From NCBI GenBank assembly GCA_017163975.1, contig JAFFSR010000242.1, positions 5,977,001-6,041,000 on the forward strand: a stretch of DNA of 64,000 bases, in the 5' to 3' direction. A program made the position numbers and the translations under genes. The stretch is from Anastatus disparis (taxonomy: Eukaryota > Arthropoda > Insecta > Hymenoptera > Eupelmidae). A model generated the notes under the pieces. It was not told the DNA's origin, searched no databases, and worked only from the letters and a program-made list of their open reading frames with translations. Positions 9,001-22,400 of the stretch are shown in pieces (the first letter of the stretch is position 1; each line of letters opens with the position of its first letter).

Positions 9001-12000
9001 TAATCATTTATACATTTTTGGTATATTCGACGAAGAGTGTAAAAAGAGGGGGTTGTACAAGGAGTTCCGACACGTATAAGAATTGATTTTTTTCTTCACT
9101 ACATTATACAATTATTCATATATATATATTTTTTATTTATTTTATTTCAATTAATAACGCGTATAGAGAGCATAGAAATAGTATAACAAAATATATGAAA
9201 TATTTATAAAACAACTGCCCGTCGTATATTGTGACTGAACGATATCATATGAGTGAACATTTAATGTTAATTTTATTGTTTATTTTATAGAAATTACATA
9301 TAATACTGCGCATGAGCGTATTTTTTTTTCAAGTAAAGCTCGATAAATTTTGAATTATAGATTAAACTAATTGGGATAAAAATTATAAAAACATTTTCTC
9401 ATAACATAAGTTAATTGATTTATTGAAAAAAATTCAGAACAATGGACCATTTTTTAATTATTGTTGTTTGATTTATTATTTATTCTTCGACCAGCGATGA
9501 ATATAATTTTTGAAAATACTAGATATCGAGCTTTCACAATATTCGGCGTGGAAAATTGAACGAATACAATATTGTGCTCGGCTTTTATTTTTTTTTTCCT
9601 AGCCATGCCATCACATTATTTTTTTTTTCTTTTAATAATTATTTTTTTTTATATTTACAAACACTGATTAAGCACTCGGCTGAAATCCTTAAAATTATAT
9701 TATACGTTAATTTTTTTTCTTACAAGTAAGATTCTGTACATTATACACGTAATTTTTTTTTTACTTCGAAATCGATGAACTCCGTCCCAAGAGCTTTTAT
9801 CTCCTATTTTTTTCAAATTTTATATAACATTTATATATAGACTTTTTTTATCTTTTTTTATGCTATCATAAAGATGATGTAGCTCTTGAGTACAACTTTT
9901 TATTTTTTTTTTTATTTTAAATGATCGCCATGCGAATACTGGGTGTAGCTTTTTTTATAGGGAAGAAAGGAGAGAAGAAATACAATTCGACGATCGTTTT
10001 TGGTACAGGTTTACGTTTTACATTTAAATGTTTTTGATGGAATTTTTATTGCTACATTCAAGTTTTTCAAATTGTCGACTTTTATACAATCGCTTATGAA
10101 TTTTTATTTTTATTTTTTCATATCGTGACTTGTTTGAACCATGGTAGAAAATTGATCATGATCTGGCCATGATATGGTAAAATGATATGTTAATCACCAT
10201 ATTATGACCAGATAATGGTTAATTTTTAAATCCAGGGAAGTATATATACACAATAAACAGCGATTTTCTTTTTTCTTTTTATTATTCCGAAAACGTCATT
10301 TTTTTTCTTTATTTTATACGCTAAATGTACAACTTTTTGCTCAGAACATTATCCCCGAGCTGCCAGTGAACTTTCGAACGAATTATTTTTTGCGTGCAAC
10401 AAGGTAAATGATAATTACTTTACTTTTTTTTTTTAAATTCTTTTCTAACTCATCACAGCATTAAATACATTATAACACGCTTAAATTATGGAATGATTTT
10501 AGAAGTCTTTCCTCGCGGAAGATTATGAACGTTCTCTTTTATTTGGCCAAAGTCAAAGCCTTCCTCATTATAATTTAATCGAAGACTAAAATATACATGC
10601 TCTTACAAATGATATCTATATCTCGATATACTTTTATATTTGTGCTATTAGGTAATAAAGTTATAAATGGAATAGAAAGAAATGTTCTCTTTTTTATCGG
10701 CTAAAGCGTTATAGAGTTACAAATTTAATTATTTAGTTATTTATATTGGACTGGTAAACTATTTTTTTTTAATGTTTAATTTATATATTTTAATGTCAAG
10801 GTATTTAAAAACTAATAATTATTACAGCAGTTTTTTTATGAATTTATTTTGAAGAATAAAATCTAAGCGATAATTTCAAAATTTATATTATAAAAAAATT
10901 TTTTTATTATTATCAACCGTGTAAATATTATTGGATTAATTTTATTTATGTCTCAAGTGATTCAGTCTGTGCCATTCTGTTTTTTATTTTGTTTAAATAA
11001 CATATGCATAAAAGCCAGTTTATTTTATTTTTATTTTATTCTTCAAGCACCTCGATAAAAGCTGTTTGAAGCTGAGTTTATCATTTTTTCTAAATTCTTT
11101 AAGATTATCTTTTCTCTCTATTTTTTTTTTTAAATTCATTGAATGTAAACTTTTCTCGTAAAAGATTTTCTTATATTATCACTTAGAGAAAGCAAAAAAT
11201 AATAAAAGACCAGTATAAAATTTAGTATTGTTAAAAATCTTTCAAAAAATCTACAGTACAAAGAATATACAAAGAGCCAAATGTTTCTTTAAAATGGAAA
11301 AAACGTATAATTTATCATGAAATTTTTGTTTATTCTATTTTATGCTTTTTGGACTTGAATAATCGAGACGAATCCGATAAATTTTTTTTTTTGGTTTTTT
11401 TTTGCCTTTTTTTCTTGAATTCGGAAATAGAGATTATATTTGAACATCAAGGTTTTTATTTGAATTTTTGTTTTTTCGATATGTAATTAGTTGATGATCG
11501 ATAGATATGATGGGATATGTGAGATGATAAATAAACATGGATTCTTAATACTTTTGTGCGTTCTCCGCTTCGTTTTTAGCAATTTAATTGCGAAGCTAGA
11601 AGGAAACTTTACCTTGAATCCTTATATTTTTTCTATTTCAATAAAACGAGTTTTTTCAAGTTTGTCAAAGATAAAAAATTTTGAATAATACATATTGATA
11701 AAATACATGTAATGTAATTTTAAATAAAATAAGTTACATTGAAAAAAATACGATTTTCAAATAAATAGTACGGATAAAAAATTAATGGTAATCATTTTAG
11801 TGAATGAAAATTTAATAATTAAAACAATTCTATCTTGTATTATAAAAATAATACATTAAAAAAAATTTTTTTATTAGTGTTTTTTTTCAATGCAATTAGT
11901 AACATAATATAAACCGTATCTAACGATTTCTCTTATAATCGTTCAATCCACTTGTGAGCAGTCCAATTAATGATTTACTCTTACGAGAAAAATACCCAAT

Positions 12001-13010
12001 TTTGGTGTTATTTCGAACGTAGAACAATATTTCCGATTGACACCAATATATTTGACAAATGAAATTTTTTATTTGGTCGTAAGAAATGACACTTAATTAG
12101 ATTTTTTTCTTCATCTAAAACTTTTTTTTCTTTAAAATTATTACTTGAAAAATTCTCGATTATTAATCAAGGATTTTCCAAGAAAATTTAACACTTACAT
12201 AATAAACTTAATTAAAAAAGAAATTATTCATACGAAATCTGACAAAAGACATTTGCCAAATAAAACGTCACATCGTTCGCACTTAAAATTATGACACGAT
12301 AAACATATAATTGCACATTGAAATTCGTATAATTTTTCACGAATATTCCCTTGGCGCTCTTTCTCTCTTTATCTCTGCGCTACTGTTCTGGGCAGTTGAT
12401 TGAGAAAACGACGATATCGATCGTTATTCTCTTATTTTTTTTTTATTCTCTCGACTAATCTTTATATCGATCAGTTGTATTAGGAGAAAGGAATATAAAA
12501 AAATAGAAGCGTGCATTAGTTGCGTGTGCTTGCAGCGTTTGCATCGATAGTTCCTTTTTTTTAGACGTTCACCAAGTATCCTTTTTTTTATAAGTTTTCA
12601 GGAATTTTCAATATGTTGGTTAGATTTTAGATCTCCGTGCCTCCGTCGGTCGATGAATCGTCTTCGCTGCGTCGCCACGCTAGTGGAAAAATTTTAATTA
12701 ATTATGTTGAACATGTTTTATTAGACATAATAATTAGATATGAATTACAAGGGAAGTCGTTTAAATTGAGATAATTTAAAATATCAAAATTGTAAATTTT
12801 TTAATCTTATTTCAAAATTTAGGAAAAATTTAATGTGAACGTGAATAATAAAACTATTTTCTTATAAGTTCTTTTAAATTATTAAATTTACATAATCCCA
12901 GTGTCTATAAGCTACGTGAAATAAAAAAAAATTTGATTAAAAAAATTTTTTTTTAAATTTTATCAATTTACTAAGTAATACAGTAATAAAAATGCATAAC
13001 TTATTTAATT
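6073..13010. other. Intergenic DNA downstream of Elk, no gene recognised
   Basis: AT-rich with many T-runs; the short open frames here are low-complexity and show no protein family. One 97-bp palindromic element is listed at 10141-10237. The stretch 12,350-12,680 is less AT-rich, with CT-rich and GTCG-containing sequence, and could be part of a promoter or UTR, but no exon could be defined. Confidence 0.55.
10141..10237. mobile_element. Short palindromic MITE, family B copy 1
   Basis: Begins ATGGTAGAAAATTGATCATG and ends with its approximate inverted copy. It aligns along its length with 31148-31242, which shows that it is a dispersed element. Confidence 0.7.
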
Positions 13011-13018
13011 CATTTTTT

Positions 13019-13206
13019 TTTCGTCGCCATATTTGTGCTATGCTATTTTTGCGATGCTAATCAGCGACGGAGCTCGTAAGTGTGTCTGTGAGCTTCAGCA
13101 CATGTAATGTACAGTGGTGCTTGCATGATTCAGCCGTGAGCGGGATTCGAACTCGAAACCTCGAGATTACGAATCCAACGCTCTACCGACTGAGCCACAG
13201 ACCGGC
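13019..13206 (-). mobile_element. tRNA-derived SINE, copy 3, just downstream of the Elk stop codon
   Basis: Diverged copy in the same orientation as Elk. Its tRNA-like head begins about 92 bp after the Elk stop codon and just past an AATAAA on the minus strand (13213-13218). The 3' end is degenerate. Confidence 0.8.
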
Positions 13207-13212
13207 TCTGTA

Positions 13213-13218
13213 TTTATT
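13213..13218 (-). terminator. Candidate Elk poly(A) signal
   Basis: AATAAA on the minus strand, 80 nt after the stop codon at 13298. If used, the 3' UTR would be very short and end at the edge of SINE copy 3. Longer UTRs cannot be excluded. Confidence 0.35.
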
Positions 13219-13297
13219 ATTTTATATTAACATCAATTTTTTTTAAAATAAAAAAGAAAAAAATATTGAAATGTTTGTACTAACCAGAAGGTTGGGC

Positions 13298-13494
13298 TCA
13301 GCTATCAAATGGGTGGAAGGTAAGAGATCGGGATTCAGGTAATCGATGTAAAGCCTTATTGAAGGTTTGATAAAGAGGCGACGATCTATCGGCGTCACCA
13401 GCGCTAAAACGATGCTGTGCCTTAACGTGAGGATTGTTGCCGTTATCCCAACATCGACCAGAAGTACGACGCTCAAACGGAAAATTGTTACCAC
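13298..13494 (-). CDS. Elk: Elk exon 14 (last coding exon)
   Basis: Encodes the last 64 residues plus TGA (13298-13300), acceptor TTTTAG at 13495-13500. The frame follows from the phase of the preceding exon; the other open frame here would need a different junction. A GTTAGT donor-like site lies just after the stop (13285 region), so an alternative 3' isoform is possible. Confidence 0.8.
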
Positions 13495-16400
13495 CTAAAA
13501 AAATTTTTATATTTCTAGTTGTAGAATGATTTGCATAATCATCTAAATAAATTAGAATACACATAGAAAAATTGTTGTTGGTTTGTTAAAAAAAAAAAAA
13601 AAAAAAAGAAATGAGAACATAAACATATAAAATAAGAAATGTCTTTTCAGAAAGAAGATATATTTCATATTTAATAGTTTAGATTTTTATTACTCATACA
13701 TCGCATGTTATAAAGATTAAATTTATTCAATGCTTTTTTTTCAAATTCATTTTTATAAATAAATTATATACATCAAACATATTACAATTATCAAAATAAT
13801 ATTTGATTACATAATCAACAAAGAAATACACTAAAATAAATAATAAACTTAACTAACCAGGTGATTGAGTAGGCGATTGTGCAGGTGAACCAAGTAATGG
13901 AGACAATGGTTCGTAGGGTGGTGGTGGTGGCGAGGATGGCGATGGTGTAGGCGATTCTGGTACGGCACCCGGTCGCAATAGAAGTTCGGGGTCCAAGCCG
14001 AGGATCCTGAGAACGCGCGGTGGATCCGAGCGTGCCCAACACTCAAGTAAATCCACAGGCCAATCAGTTTGGGTTGATTGTGTCGATAAACGTGCCGGTG
14101 GATTCCAACATAGAGCATCCGGTGGATGGGAGGAACTTCGCGCCAGAACCCCGCTGCTACCGCCACCGCGGCCGGGCGTCGGCAAATTTGGATTACTTTG
14201 GGGCGAACTTGCCAATATTTGTAATGCCTGGATCGCGTTTCGCACCTACAATCATTAATTTTTTTATTTTAGTTTTATTCATAATTTTATGATTGTTTAG
14301 AATATTTTTGTGGTAATACTGCTTCTAAAAAATTATAAATATAAAGCACATCATGGCGCAAAGGGCTGAAATAAAAATTATTTTTTTGAAAATTTTTTTA
14401 TCTAGTTGACTTATTAAAAACATTATAAATGCATGGATTTTTATTAATATTACAGCATAAAAAAAATTTAATTAGAAAACTTTTGTGAAAAAGTTCCACA
14501 ATATTATCCGAATTTTTTATCAGTCCGATAAAAAAATACTTTCATTTAATTTTTTTTTATAAAAATGTAAACTATTCGTTATAAATTCTTGCGTATTTAC
14601 CGTAACTTCTTATCTTATTCATATCGTTATCTTTGAAAATTTTTATTTGTCTTTAACATTGCACTTTAACATTGAGAAGATAAAAATCGATATCTAAAAA
14701 TTTTTCTTCTGTTCAATATGATTTTATCAACTACTTATAGAAGATAAACTATATTTGTTTATAAGTCTAAAATTAATGTAGATATTCAAAAAGATAGAAA
14801 ATTGATAAAAATTATTCAGTATTTTATACTATACATATCCAAATGATTTTTTAGTTCAATTTACAAATAATTGTCATTACAATGTATTTTAAAATGAATA
14901 TAAATTAAATTTTTTCAATGTTAGCTGTACAGCTGTTATATTTATTGATGTATTTTATATTTTTTAGTGTCTCGGAATAAGATTTCATTGCTTGTTAATT
15001 AATTTTATATTGTTGATTGTGAAATACATTATTTTTTTGGTCAATTCTAAAACTTTATCAAGTTCTATATAAAAATTTAATATGCGAATAATAATAAAGA
15101 ACCTCATAGCTGAGCGTCGCAACGTCTTGATGAAGCGTCAAAACTTGCGTATCCAATCGCTCAACAGAACCACGTATATGATCCTCCACAGATTCTTGAG
15201 GAGCCAATTGAGTTCTACCTTTCAAAACTCCTCTTGGCGGCCTCTTTCCTTGCCCTTGATATTCATCCCTAAACATGTCCGTAATGCATTTTTATATTAG
15301 TCGTTGTTATTGAAGAGTTCATTCGAATCAACAATAGTACATTACACTATACTAGTGAGCATAATAAGTCATTCCCTCATCTGACCTCTTTTTCAAAGGC
15401 GAGAGAAGAATTGAATCTTTTTTTCGAGTATGAGTGAAAATACTTATTTTGCTCTCTAGCGAAGAAATATAGTATTGTGCTCATATAAAATAGGCATCGA
15501 AAATCAAATTTTGCTCATCACGTTATGAGTAAATAATTATCTTATTTCTTTAAAATGAAGCTACTTAAATACCTGAATTTAGCATGCCGTGGACTTGACG
15601 ATGCGTGTAGAGGTGATCGGTTTGGTGGTGAAAGTGGTGAAGTCTCGCCTTCTTCTGCTACATTTTCATCATCTTCGCTAATTGATGGTAGTGTTAATGA
15701 TGGACCACCATTTATTTCTGACTCTTGCTGCTCCAAGAAACAAATAAATTGGTTGGTTAATATAACAGAAGACTTTGTTATTTGTAAATTGATTGTAATA
15801 ATATTATTATAATTTATACTACTTATATATTATTTATATTAACGCATGCAGGATGGTGTAGCTTATTTACTTCATGCATGAAAACAGTTTATAATCAAGT
15901 GTAAATTAAGTTTTCCTCTATAAATTGAATTTTTTTTTTGTAATACTACGTAATTTTTATCTCGTGTGCAAGAAAAAAATCTTATAAGAGTTCATTAAAA
16001 TATTGAAATACTCATGAATCAATTAAAATTTGGCTTCAACAAAAGATTTGGTAAATTTAATATTAAAATTTTGATAATATATTATTTAGAATCATGCAGA
16101 AATTAAATTTATCAAAAAAATAATAAGTATGAAGAATTTTTGTGTATGTAAAATGCGAATATATGAAAGAATCTATTTTGTAAAAGCAAATGATTGTAAT
16201 TGCTAAACTATGAATGCAATTAAAAAATAAAAGAAACTACGAAACGATTCAGGTTTTTCTTTCGATTAAAGCTTTTCTGACAACCATACCTTCATTCCCA
16301 GAAGCAATTGCCACATAAAGCTTTGTTTTTTTTTTAAGTAACAGTGTTATATACTACCTTATGGACCTTGGGCACATTAATAAATATAGACAAACAATGA

Positions 16401-19400
16401 TAATAACAAATATGACTTGCCATTAAATAACAACAAGCTGTATTACATAAAACAGATTAAAATATGTTGTAAAGAAGGTACATGTAATGAAAATTAAAAA
16501 GAAAAGAGTACAATGGTTATTTATGTAGGAATTGCGATATATCCATCTATATAATGAAAAGATTTCACGCACATCTATATTGATATCAATTATCAAATGT
16601 TTAAGCATAAAACGACAAATTAAAATTACCTCGGCTTCGTAACCCTCGCGCAAATTGTAGGTTAAATCGTGCTGAATGTCGTGAGCGAATTCCTGCTGAT
16701 ATTCTGGATAAAGACGCAATACGTCGACGAGACCTTGCATGTGAATGCATTTCAAGTCGCAATAAGTGAGCGCTTTAACGTCGCAGCTTGATTTTACAAC
16801 GACATCGTTGGTACTCGTTACACCGCCAATATTGCCACCGTTATTACCGTGCTGGAGGTGCACATTTATATCACAGCCTACCAAATCGCCTTTGCCTGGA
16901 ATAATTTTTATTTTGTTAATTTTATTTATATATACAAATACATTATTTTAAAAAATGTGCTGAAAATAACATTATTTAAAATTAAGTACTAAAAAAACGC
17001 TGTTTCAAAATAAAAACTCAAAACCATGCCATATCAAAGACAAATGAAATGTTGCAATCTTCTACTGAAATGACACTTTTTTCAATTCGCGTATTTTCCT
17101 CCGGTTTGATGCTACTTCAAAACTGTATTAATATTGTTATTATATCAAAATGACTTGTGAGGTCGTCAGTGGCTCATTCGATAGAGCAGTAAGTTTGTAA
17201 ATAATTAAAAAAAATAAAATAATTCAGAATGAAAAAAATTCGATGCTGAATTACATGGGTATAAATATTTCATTCAACTGTAATTTAAATTTTTGACCTA
17301 ATATTTCATAAGATTCCAAGGATAAATTATTATTTAATTCAAAAGATGATAAATTTTAAAGGAATGCGAAACGCGTAAAAAATTAAATTGTTAAATAAAA
17401 ATCATTTATTTTATACATTTTTTTATAATAGCTCAAACTCACATCTCTTTGAACGTCAACAAATAAAATATTCATAGAAAATAAATTTTAAAACAGTCCA
17501 TCCCAAAGCGTACACTTGGAATATTATACGAATTTTTAAACTACTCCGACTTGTTAATCTCGAGAGCTGCGTTTCTACATAAATTAACGCGCTAAATTAA
17601 TAATTAAATAATCATCATACTAACCCAAAATAGCGACAACCATCTCGTTCTGTACGACTTCCATGGAGCCGTTGCAAAGATAATAAATGTAAGATAATGC
17701 GTCGCCTTTGTGAATGAGAAATTCTCCAGGTGCGCAAAATATACTGCGTATATGCAAAGACAGTAGCTTAAGACAGCCTTGCGAGGCGGCCTCGAATATC
17801 GGCAGGCTTAAGATCTCACGATGCAAGTGCATTGACACGTCGCCCCGTAGCTCTTCGGGAAATTCTTTCAATGTCTGTTCAAAAAGGAAAAATTGAATAT
17901 ATACATTTACATTAATGTTTGTTCTTATTTTAAAAAAAAATAATAATAATGTCAAAATATTTTTGAATTTTACCTTCTTTAACTAGTAGGTAGTAATTTT
18001 GTCCATTAGCATTTTTATTGGAATAAGATTGTTAATTGAAATCATTATTCATACGTTTTTTATCAGATTATAACTCTACTATCAGACTTTGTCTAGTTTA
18101 TCTTTCAAAATCACACAAATATTAATAGAATTTCATATGTTAGTACGTTAGTATGTTAATTTCGGATGTCAATAACTCTTATATACTTTTCAAATATTGC
18201 AATAAACGAGCTTTTAAATTTCTTTCTCATAAAATAAGTTTTGAATTTCCGCTTGTACTGACACGGTTAACTTTTAACAAAAGAAAATAAAATTATTCAT
18301 GCTGAACAGTTGTTCTGAAAAAAGTTTTTTAAAGAAACATCTAAACATTCAAAAAAAGTTATGTATATTAAATTTCACAATTACTTTTAAACTAAATAAT
18401 TCATTTTCTTATTTTATCTGTACATGTATACGAAGAAACATTTAAGAGATTTGAATGTAAATTTAAATTTCAATAATTTCATTGAAAAAAAAGTTGGCTG
18501 CTGTCTCATTTATTTTACTGCAAAACTATGTAAATTATCTTGAAATATTAAATTTTGAACGAAACTTAACAGTTTCAACTTTTGGTACAATAAAAGTTGG
18601 ATAAAGTCCGGGACTATATAAGAGTATACTGAATTATTTAATTAAGAAAGTGTGAAAATTGTATTATTTCACCATCGCACTATTTTACAAATGAAATACT
18701 TAGTTATGACATTAATTAAATAGACAACTTCAAACAAATAACTTCGTCTTCGTTTTATTATTATTTAAACATTTCATAAAGTTTATTACAAAACAATGAG
18801 ATATCGATGTAATTTCATTTTCAAGGAAATTTGAATTTGTTTTGACTATTGAAATGATATTAAATTACAATAAGCATACAAATTAATATTCATTGACAAA
18901 AATTTAATGCTGTTAAATTTTATGTAATCATACAGGAAAATTATAGCAAAATGTACAAATTTTCATGAAAATCAAATTTTATACTTATTGTACTTTATTA
19001 TTACTTTGATAGTCTAAACACATCAAATTTCATGTATACCAATTTGGTTGAAAATCAAATCACGTGCATTAAATTTCATATCTTTATTAACAGTGCAGTT
19101 ATTATTTTCGAAAATAATTTAATTAAAAACATAAAAATTAAAGAACTTCATATAACAATTTTAATTAACAAACATGGTAAAATAGTACATTGGTAATAAT
19201 TAAAAAACAACGATAATACATAATGAAATGATATACCTCATGAATATCGATTCCATGATTAAGCGACCACATTGTTTGAAAATAATCTTGCATCCTTTGC
19301 TTCAACTCGTCCGGTATTTGATGTAGTACCAGAAAATCTTTTAGATCTCGCCATTTAGTTTGATAAAGTGATCTTCTCGAATACATACGCTGTATGATTG

Positions 19401-22400
19401 CCGTCACGTTACCGAACACAACGGCGTGCATTAAAGCTGTTTTAATGAAAAATAAAATACGAGTATTTTAATTCCTATAATGAAATATTTAAAGATAACG
19501 TATTGTACTATTTCAAATAATGTAAAAAAACCAATTAAGGTATCTCATACGATATTTACAGTTTTCGTTAGAATTGAAGAAGAATATTTTTTGGTAAAAC
19601 CTAACAATAATGCAAAAAGAAATATATATCCATTGAAATTTGGAAGAAAAAATGATTTTTAAGATTGATATTTTAACACATATTCGTATGAAAAAAGTAC
19701 ATTAGTGTAGCTAAACTTTTAAAATAACTGAGTTTTAAATAAAAAAATCACTGTTATGTAGATTTTTCAATTACGTTCATTTTATAATTCCAATATCTGT
19801 TCCCAACTAAATTTTAGAGAACACTTTGATTAAAATCGAATAAAAAACTTTTCGAATAACTTCATTTTTTTTATGTACATCTTATTGCATAACTTTTTAC
19901 TTGATACGCTTAATTAAATAATGATAAGTTCAAATTAATCATTTTTCTGACGAAAGCATTTTAAAATTGAAAAAAAATGATCAGGCTCCCCTGACATAGC
20001 TGACTGGGTATAGCGCCAATTATATAAGATACTTTAATGTTTTTTATAAAATTTTAAATAATAAAAAGAGTAGAAAATTTGTACAAACCTCCTACCAGCA
20101 TAGTACAAATAGAGAAGACTTTTTCGGAAGTTGTATTAGCAGAAACATTACCGAAACCCACTGAAGTTAAACTACTGCAAGTAAAATACAACGCCGTAAT
20201 GTAGCTTTCGGTGTGGCTTATGTTAGCGACGTCTGGCATTTTCAGCCTATCCGCTAATGCGTGAATCCATCCTAAGAAAAATATGAATTTTTACAATTAG
20301 TAATCAATAATTTATTAATTGCATTGCTTGCAATTGAAAAATCTTTACAATTATAATGTTATTATTACTTCAATAATTTTTATTTGAAAATAAGTTTGTT
20401 TTAAAAAAATTTTACGGTGTTATTGAACTTGACTTATTAAACTTAACATATACATTTGATATTCGCTATTATTTTATTGAACTCAATAATCCTGCCATTT
20501 TTACCAGAGGTATTTGTTCAATTCAATTGGGAATTGAATATCGATAATCCAAGGTTATAACAATATCTCGTGATGTATTCTCTAATTCGACTAAAAAAAT
20601 CGATTGATATTTTAAAATATCATCGAAATAATGTCAAATTTATACATTTATAGTTTTACGAAATCGTTACTTCGGAATAGCATAGAAATATATGCAGTTC
20701 ATAAAATTTCCATCTTTTCTCAGGCCGCACTTAACCAAGATTCGACAATTTGAAATTCAAGAAAATTAAATCTTCCAATGCAATTCAATTTACCTTGAAA
20801 ATACTTGACTCTTGAGATAATTTGGATTCTTTGGTGAAACGACGCATATATATACGGGCACAATGGACAAATTCATGGAAATACTAGAGTACAAGCAGAG
20901 AAGAATGAGAATGCTTTTTAGAAAACTTCTTCCCTTTTTAAATTCTCATTATTTAACAACAATGGACCGTCATTCGATTGAGAAAGTGTCCTCTTTTAAT
21001 TCATTTACGTTATTTAGATTATTTGGAACTTTCGTAGCCCTTTTTATTTTAAGGGAATACCCGACTTAAATTCTCTTTCTATCTATTTTATAGATTTTAA
21101 AATTTGTATTAACTTTTAAGAATAATTCTTTTTTATTTTAGAATAAGATACATTGTTTGAAATTTCAATTTATGTAAATAATATTTAATAGTTTAATCTT
21201 ATGAATACTTATTACAATAATAACAGTTATATCCTTTAAATTATTATCAAATGATAAAAAATTGACTCAAAATATTTATTACAATAAACGCAAAATTCTG
21301 TGTTTGAATTTCCAATAAATTGGAATTAATGTAATAATTTTGATAGTGCAATCTGCATAAGTAAATATCTATGAAGAAGCACTTGATAACTATGCAGTTA
21401 TGATAAGATAATTCGATGGTACGTTTCGAAATTCAGCCCGTAATGTGTGGATAGGTTGTGCATTAGAATTTAGCAGTAGAAAGTACTTAAATAATGGAAA
21501 ATCGACAAATTTTGGTATGTATAAAGAGACTAAATATGAGCCTCGTACTTTTGTTTAAGATATAACAAAATAATAGTTAAAGATATAGTATGATAATAGT
21601 AATATAGTGTGCATCGTATATAAGCATATCCATTACGGAGTGAATATGCTATTAACCGCAGTTGATAACACTTTAAAAATTATCTGTTTATTTGCAAGTA
21701 AATTAACAACTTTTTAATGTAACACTAAAATTACACTTTTCACATTCATTAAAAATTTAATTTCATACTTAAAGTATAGCATTTTTGCTAAGTTGATACT
21801 TGTATTTTTGCAAGTTGCAATATAAGCTTTTGATATCTATTCTATCTCCTTTTTCTCTACTTTAAATGACTCAACATTCCGCGATTGTATTTTTTATTTT
21901 CAATTTGTTTAAGTTCCAATGAGATCCTTTAGTGCAACTCCTAAAACCAAAATATTCAATTGAAAAACTTTCACTAATTAAGTAGTACTTTTAAAAGTCG
22001 TTAAAGTACGGATAGCTATAAAGTACACAGTTTTGCAAAAAAAAAAAAAAAAACTTTTTACTCTCGTTTTATTGTTTGTATTTACTTGCAGTTGTTCGAA
22101 AACACATAACGTTTGTTGTTGATTGCGTTTCTTTGTTGCCAACTAAAGACATTTACTTTTTAATCCACTTATGTAAGACAAAACATGGAAAATAAACTGT
22201 AGGGGAAAAAAGGTAAGCCCATTTCTAGGTAGAAATGGGCTTACTTTTTTATTAGATAGAAATTTGCCATTTTGTCATTAATTTTAACCAACTTTTTTAT
22301 AACAATTTAATCTTATTGTGACTAATTTAGTAACGAATTTTACATTTGTAACTGTGCCATTATTATCAGAATTGAATGATAAAGAAAATTTTATTTAAAA

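Noticed and set aside
12350..12680. Less AT-rich CT-rich stretch as a plus-strand promoter
   Set aside because: No exon or start follows that I could define.
13243..13494. Alternative frame through the last Elk exon
   Set aside because: It is out of phase with the preceding exon; the chosen frame gives balanced residues and a stop.
13849..14166. Other long minus- and plus-strand frames over Elk exon 13
   Set aside because: Shadows of the G+C-rich, proline-coding exon.
20863..21069. Plus-strand frame in Elk intron 6
   Set aside because: No homology signature, splice context or compositional shift.
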